Shown one piece after another: positions 6,451-10,682 of a stretch of DNA of 10,682 nucleotides (positions are counted from its first letter, which is position 1; each line of letters opens with the position of its first letter). The notes under the pieces were generated by a model. The model did no database searches, was not told where the DNA came from, and saw nothing but the letters and a program-made list of their open reading frames with translations. The position numbers and the translations under genes were made by a program. The stretch is taken from assembly GCA_900618425.1 (NCBI GenBank), contig UZAN01060324.1:1-10682 (forward strand), written 5' to 3'. Source of the DNA: Echinostoma caproni. Lineage: Eukaryota; Platyhelminthes; Trematoda; Plagiorchiida; Echinostomatidae.

Positions 6451-7225
6451 GTGCAGATTCTGAAATCTCATCAACGTCTCAATCTGGGGGCTTTCAACGT
6501 GAGTACTCTTATGCAGATGGGTCAACAGGCGTGTCTTGCGCGTACAATGGAGTCTCTAGAAATCGACGTCTGTTGCGTATCGGAGGCACGAATTCAGGAC
6601 CCTAATATTATAAACCACCTGAGTGTGCCGGGTCCGTCCGCGAGGTATTTGCTTCGCACATCAGGAGACGACGCAGCCCGCTTACTGAGTCAGCGTGGTG
6701 CAGGTATCGTACTAGACGATAAAGCTGAAGCCTCTATGATAGATTGGATACCCGTCAATAGTCGTCTGTGCGCAATGATGTTAGAGGGTTCAGTTAGTGT
6801 TCGGAAGGGTAGCAACACCAAACGGTGTTTGTTCATAATTTCAGCGTATGCACCAACCAATTGCAGTCCCGCTTCACAAAAGGACGAATTTTACGACAAA
6901 CTCGCCGAACTGATTCGGTTGAGCCGCAACTCTGATATTATAATGCTGGTAGGTAATTTTAACGCGCAGGTTGGAAAATTGAGCGCTACCGAAGCCTGTC
7001 TAGGAGGGCACTTCGCCCTCCCCGCCCAGCGAACAGACAACGGTGATCGACTACTTCAGTTCTGCGCGGATCACTAGCTGTTCTTATCTAGCACCAACTT
7101 TCGACACAGTTCTCGTCGAACGGCTACATGGTGTTCTAGTTCAACGCGCACACTGACCCAAATTGACCACGCAGATGTAAGCCACCGTTGGCGTGGTTCA
7201 GTACAAAATTGCAGATCCTATTGGT
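6451..7225 (+). pseudogene. APE-type endonuclease domain of the RTE-like element
   Basis: The frame from 6451 shows LGAFNVSTL (metal-binding Asn), CCVSEARIQD (catalytic Glu), RGAGIVL, FIISAYAPTN (Tyr) and LVGNFNAQVG, where relatives have GDFNAQVG. The catalytic Asp is thus Asn (codon AAT, near 6955), which should abolish nicking. A TAG at 7075 interrupts the domain, which continues in frame as LFLSSTNFRH, then TQIDHADVSHRWRGSVQNCR, up to a frameshift near 7222. No upstream ATG is in frame: TAA lies at 6445 and the first ATG is internal at 6511. The true start may be lost or displaced by mutation. Confidence 0.83.
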
Positions 7226-7854
7226 CCACCTGAGTCGGATGATGCACTAGTTCTGCCATGCTTCGCCCTTCGACTCATTGGTCATCGGCAGAAATCACCT
7301 CCTCAATTAGCTCACCATCGTCTGCGCGATCCAGCTGTCTCAGCACGTTATGAGGAGAATCTGGGACAGGAGCTAGGAGAACCGTGACATAGTGGAGTAC
7401 ACCAACAATGGAATCAGATTAGATTTGCGATGCACTCAGCTGCAAACTTCGCTTGTGGGACTGAGCCCGAAGCTCACCGAAGGCATTGGATCTCTCAGAA
7501 ATCAGTAATTCTAATGGATCAGAAGCGAAAGATCCCAATCTGTCAGGATCAGCATAAGGACCGGTGTCGTCTGCAACGTCAACTCAGAAATAGCCTTAAG
7601 AAAGATCGTGAAACTTGGTGGGCCGAAATTGCTAGTGAAATGGAGGTAGCTTCTGCATCAGGGAATAGTCCACAATAAAGAACAACGATTTGATCGCTGG
7701 GCAGATTATTTTAGTAAACAGTTCAATTGGCCTAGGGCTAATGTGGTCATTACAGTAATTGTGGCGGAAACTCTATGGGTGGTAACATGCGAGCCCCCAT
7801 CAGAATCGGAAGTACCAAGCTGCATTCAATCATTAAAGAAAGGAAAGGACTAGT
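7193..7854 (+). pseudogene. Endonuclease-RT linker of the RTE-like element
   Basis: Three blocks in shifting frames match the usual linker. PPESDDALVLPCFALRLIG with DPAVSARYEENL covers about 7224-7370. HWISQKSVILMDQKRKIP with LKKDRETWWAEIASEMEVA covers about 7475-7660. EQRFDRWADYFSKQFNWPRA covers about 7680-7735. The last corresponds to RRLDRWAEHFESQF in the left copy. The section ends with CEPPSESEVPSCIQSLKKGKD and a TAG near 7850. At least two frameshifts are needed to join the blocks. Confidence 0.72.
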
Positions 7855-9209
7855 TTAGTTCCGATAATCACAAAAGTGTTGACTTCTGTGATACTTCGCC
7901 GCCTGACACCCTTAAGGGAGAGAAATATCCAATTCAGTTCAGTTCAGTTGTTACAACCATTAACCAATATCCGCAAACAATAAGACGGATTCCCACCAGG
8001 TCGCGGGTGCATCGATTAAATCTTCACTCTACGTCAAGTCCTCGAACTGCGTCACACACATCGTCGGCCAACAATCGCAGTGTTCCTTGACCTAAAAGGA
8101 GCCTTCGATTCAGTTGACCGTGAAGCTCTTCTGGGGTCGCAGCTCCGCAAAGGAATGCCGCGGAAGTATATAAACCTATTGCGGTCGTTGTACCTGCATA
8201 CTTCTGGTAGCGCAAGGGTCTGCGGTGGGGTAAGTAAATCGTTCGAAACCAGGAGCAGTGTCCGTCAAGGGTGCCCTTTTTTCGCCATTCGTGTTCAATT
8301 TCGTCGTAGACGAAGTACTGGAAAATGCACTTACTGGTCTCCAGAACGTAGGTATTGAATGGGCAGCTGAAGAAAAGCTGTGCGATTTAGAGTAAGCTGA
8401 TGACATCGCATGCACGTTCGAACCTATGGAGGATGCGCAATGCGCTCTTGACAGACTAGCAAGTTCTGTATCTCCTTTCGGCATGCGCTTTGCACCTTCA
8501 AAAAGCATAGTGATACTACCAGACTGGGTGTTGTCTACCCAAGCGCTGATGGTCAAGAACTAGTGGAATGTTTCATCTACTTAGGTAGCTGCGTTTCAAA
8601 TGACGGTAGCATAGCCCATGAAGTAACCGCCCTCATTTCCAAGGCTCGAGCAGCTTACGCAGGATTGAAACACCCTTGGTGCAGACGCGATGTTTCGTTG
8701 AAACTGAAAGGTTGTGTGCGGCCAGTTTTGCTCTATGGTTGCGAGACCCTAAATTGGCGCGTGGAAGATATTCGTCGTCTTGGAGTATTCGACTGCAGAT
8801 GTTTACGTAGTTTGGCGCGGGCTGAATGGAGCGAGCTTGTAGGCAACTCTGAGGTGAGGCGTCGCGTATTTGGTAATCATTCGGTGGTGAATTCGTTGTC
8901 CCATCGAATTCAGACTAGTCGGCTTCGTTGGTAAGGACACGTATTGCGCATGTCCAGCCATCATCTGCCGCACCGCGCCTTAGTCGCAGTTGCGGCTCCA
9001 GGTTGGAAGAAACCGCGTGGTGATCAACAGATGACGTGAAAGCGAGGCATGAAGAAATGCAGAGCGATTACGTAGAATCGGTGTCTCCCGTCTTCCAGGT
9101 TGGGGTCCGGAAGACTGCAACTGGGTGGCTGGAGACATTAAAGGATATGGCGACTAACCGACAGCAGTGGCGTTCTTGTTGTCATTTCTTAGCAAGTCAG
9201 AATGCTTGA
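7855..9209 (+). pseudogene. Reverse transcriptase and C-terminal domain of the RTE-like element
   Basis: Recognisable parts in order: VLTSVILRRLTPLRE (about 7878-7925), GFPPGRGCID followed by TAA, IFTLRQVLELRHTHRRPTIA, FLDLKGAFDSVDRE (motif A, about 8083-8124), SVRQGCPF (motif B), then after a one-base shift SPFVFNFVVDEVLENAL. Motif C reads LE-stop-ADDIA: the Tyr codon is TAA at 8393-8395. SPFGMRFAPSKSIVILPDW follows, then another frameshift near 8540, GQELVECFIYLGSCVS, CLRSLARAEW, a TAA at 8932, GHVLRM, and WLETLKDMATNRQQWRSC before the final TGA at 9207-9209. About 100 residues of fingers sequence before the motif A region are missing between 7850 and 7880. Confidence 0.85.
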
Positions 9210-9398
9210 AAAGGTATGCATGAACACTTCGATTGTGTACTCTGTGTTGAACATAGAGGTTCTTTTTCTTTACTTCCTTCCAAATAGGCCCAATCCCTTT
9301 CCATCTTGTGCTTTATCACTTGATTTGTGCACATTGGGAGGTGGCAGCGATCAGTGAAGCTCGCTTCACTGTATCTCGCTGGACGATGATGATGATGA
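9210..9398 (+). repeat. 3' UTR and GAT-repeat terminus of the RTE-like element
   Basis: About 190 bases follow the final stop and end in four GAT units at 9385-9396. Short 3' tandem repeats rather than poly-A are typical of RTE-clade elements. The TTTTTCTTTACTTCC block is shared with 2527-2542. Confidence 0.6.
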
Positions 9399-9470
9399 GG
9401 CTATCTGATAAGTTCTCAGAGTTGGTGACTACCTCCGGAAGCTTCATGAGTATAGATTTACTGCTGTAAC

Positions 9471-9748
9471 GTAAAAAATGGTTTATTTAACATCCATGCC
9501 TTAATGTTAGAGTGGAAGTAATTCTCGGGAAGTTGTTTTATAGTGGGGTAAGCGGTAGACGTGGGAGTGTGGAAGAGTGGGGGTTACAAGGTAAGACAAT
9601 GAGAGTAAGNCACACCTGCAAGATAAAAAATGTTTTGTATAACATTCATGTCTTAATTCTAGGGTGGAAGTAGTCTTCAAGTGAGATAAGACGGCAGACG
9701 TGGGAGTGTGGAAGAGTGGGGGTTACAAGGTAAGACAATGAGAGTAAG
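9471..9748 (-). repeat. Tandem duplication of a CR1-like 3' UTR
   Basis: Copies at 9471-9609 and 9622-9748 are alike throughout, and their last 53 bases on the plus strand (9557-9609, 9696-9748) are identical at a spacing of 139. One N at 9610 divides them. They lie directly downstream of the minus-strand CR1-like stop at 9755, so each is probably a 3' UTR of that family. Confidence 0.8.
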
Positions 9749-9754
9749 ATAGTC

Positions 9755-10682
9755 CTAGATAAAGTTAGCGACTAGTGACGACCACACCTTATCCAAACTG
9801 GCCCTGAATTGGACTACTGTTGTTGATGAAACAACATGCTCTGGCAGCTTGTTCCATCGGTTTCTGTAGGAGAAAACATTTGCCCTAACGCTTTCAAGTG
9901 CCCTGGAATTCTTCAGTTTGAGGTTGGGCTCTGTCGTTGTAGAGCTTTTTTCCAACGTGAAGAGGGGTGAGGTAGTATTCGAAAACCTTTTCATTTGTTT
10001 GAATACTTCGATGAGATCACCCCTGAGGCGTCTACGATGGAGAGGAAAACGTCCCAAGGTCCTTAGACTTTCTTCTTATGGAATGTCGCCTCATGTCGCT
10101 GAAGCCCGCAATGGTCCTTGTGAACCTTCGCTGGACATTCCCCAAAGGTTGCTGATCTCTGTTTAGGGCTGGAGCCCAGGCTTGCACGGCATACTTAAGG
10201 TGCGGCCTGACTATTGCCTTGGATAGTGATATGACAGCTTGGGGGAGCTCTAGAGTCTATTGTCTTGCGTAACTTATAGATAGCCCTCTGTGCTTTGCTT
10301 GCTGCAAGAACACATTGGGCAGATGACTTAAATGACTCATGAATGTGCACGCCCATGTCCCTTATTTCCTTAACTCTTTCTATGGTCTGGGGATTTTCCT
10401 GGTTGATGGTTATAGGTGCAGGTGGTCCCCCAGTCTGTCGCTGCTTGCACTTTCCTATATTTAAGGGTAAGCCCCAGGTTTCAAACCACTGCTGGAGGGT
10501 ATTTAGGTCAGCTCGTACAGTCTCCTCATGTGGGTTTCCGACTATCTTAGCGTCATCGGTGAATAGATAGCAGGGAGACTTAAGCTTAACGGTCAAATCA
10601 TTTATAAAAACGATGAATAGTAACGGCCCCAAGACTGAACCCTGAAGTACTCCGCTGCAGGCATTAGCTAAGCGAGAGCACT
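9755..10682 (-). pseudogene. CR1/jockey-like reverse transcriptase, 3' half, running off the right edge
   Basis: At the edge the frame reads ANACSGVLQGSVLGPLLFIV then FINDL (RT motif B), followed by CYLFTDDAKIVGNPHEETV (motif C, with Thr where Ala is usual; both catalytic Asp remain) and LNTLQQWFETWGLPLNIGKC. GVHIHESFKSSAQCVLAASK and AIYKLRKTIDS follow. After a frameshift come VQAWAPALNRDQQ, NVQRRFTRTIAGFSDMR and, after another shift near 10057, GRFPLHRRRLRGDLIEVFKQ and NRWNKLPEHVVSSTTVVQF before the TAG at 9755-9757. These C-terminal motifs are characteristic of CR1/jockey-type elements, unlike the RTE-like copies in the rest of the window. The N-terminal half and endonuclease lie outside the window. 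Confidence 0.85.
9755..10682 (-). mobile_element. CR1/jockey-like non-LTR retrotransposon, partial
   Basis: The RT 3' half is followed by the duplicated 3' UTR at 9471-9748. The element enters from the right edge, so its 5' state cannot be judged. Confidence 0.75.

Larger units (their letters stand above)
6208..9398 (+). mobile_element. RTE-like non-LTR retrotransposon, near full-length, inactivated
   Basis: Domains run in the expected order: a 5' UTR (6208-6450), APE-type endonuclease (6451-7220), linker (7193-7854), reverse transcriptase (7855-8930), C-terminal tail to a TGA at 9209, and a 3' UTR ending in GAT repeats at 9385-9396. Trinucleotide 3' ends are a known trait of RTE-clade elements. 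Frameshifts, nonsense codons and an internal deletion of the RT fingers make it non-autonomous. The tail matches the left, minus-strand copy motif by motif, so both belong to one family or close relatives. The 5' boundary is uncertain. Confidence 0.85.

Noticed and set aside
9471..9748. Satellite array or CRISPR-like repeat
   Set aside because: There are only two units, which lie at the 3' end of a retroelement and are explained as duplicated 3' UTR.
10343..10570. Plus-strand frame at the right edge
   Set aside because: It is antisense to the CR1/jockey-like RT with motifs B and C on the minus strand.

Overview
The window looks like nuclear DNA of a repeat-rich flatworm, most probably a trematode and perhaps a schistosomatid. 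This is inferred from three things: a eukaryotic gene whose first introns are only about 40 bases long, mixed RTE-like and CR1/jockey-like non-LTR retrotransposons, and short SINE-like repeats nested in one another. Runs of N at 324, 1520-1522 and 9610 show a draft assembly. No species can be fixed from the sequence alone.

The only host gene I can support is the 5' two thirds of the beta subunit of general transcription factor TFIIE (GTF2E2), on the minus strand. Three exons (3269-3045, 3000-2893, 2852-2667) encode 173 residues and join in phase 0 through introns of 44 and 40 bases. The last third is not in the window. It must lie beyond the left edge, so the third intron is at least 2.6 kb and contains retroelements. 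A pyrimidine-rich splice acceptor lies just before the ATG, and an NRF1-like palindrome lies about 140 bases upstream.

Layout. 1-62: start of a hairpin-headed repeat leaving the left edge on the minus strand. About 230-2464: 5'-truncated RTE-like element on the minus strand, interrupted by a tRNA-derived SINE (1002-1280) and by a second short repeat (1408-1496) inserted at the RT catalytic motif. 2495-2590: fragment resembling an RTE 3' UTR on the plus strand. 2667-3420: GTF2E2 and its promoter. 3503-3660: a second, headless SINE copy. 3715-4250: decayed CR1-like endonuclease on the minus strand. 4540-4752: repeat sequence shared with other parts of the window. 4753-5846: no supported gene. 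5847-6207: hairpin-headed repeat. 6208-9398: nearly full-length but inactivated RTE-like element on the plus strand, ending in a GAT microsatellite. 9471-9748: duplicated 3' UTR. 9755-10682: 3' half of a CR1/jockey-like RT on the minus strand, running off the right edge.

Every retroelement copy seen is broken by stops, frameshifts, deletions or insertions, so none is likely to move by itself. I see no wholly new multi-gene system. The more unusual signals are the hairpin-headed repeat found twice, the inverted copy of the RT catalytic region around an N gap, the nested insertions inside a GTF2E2 intron, and the splice acceptor next to the GTF2E2 start.
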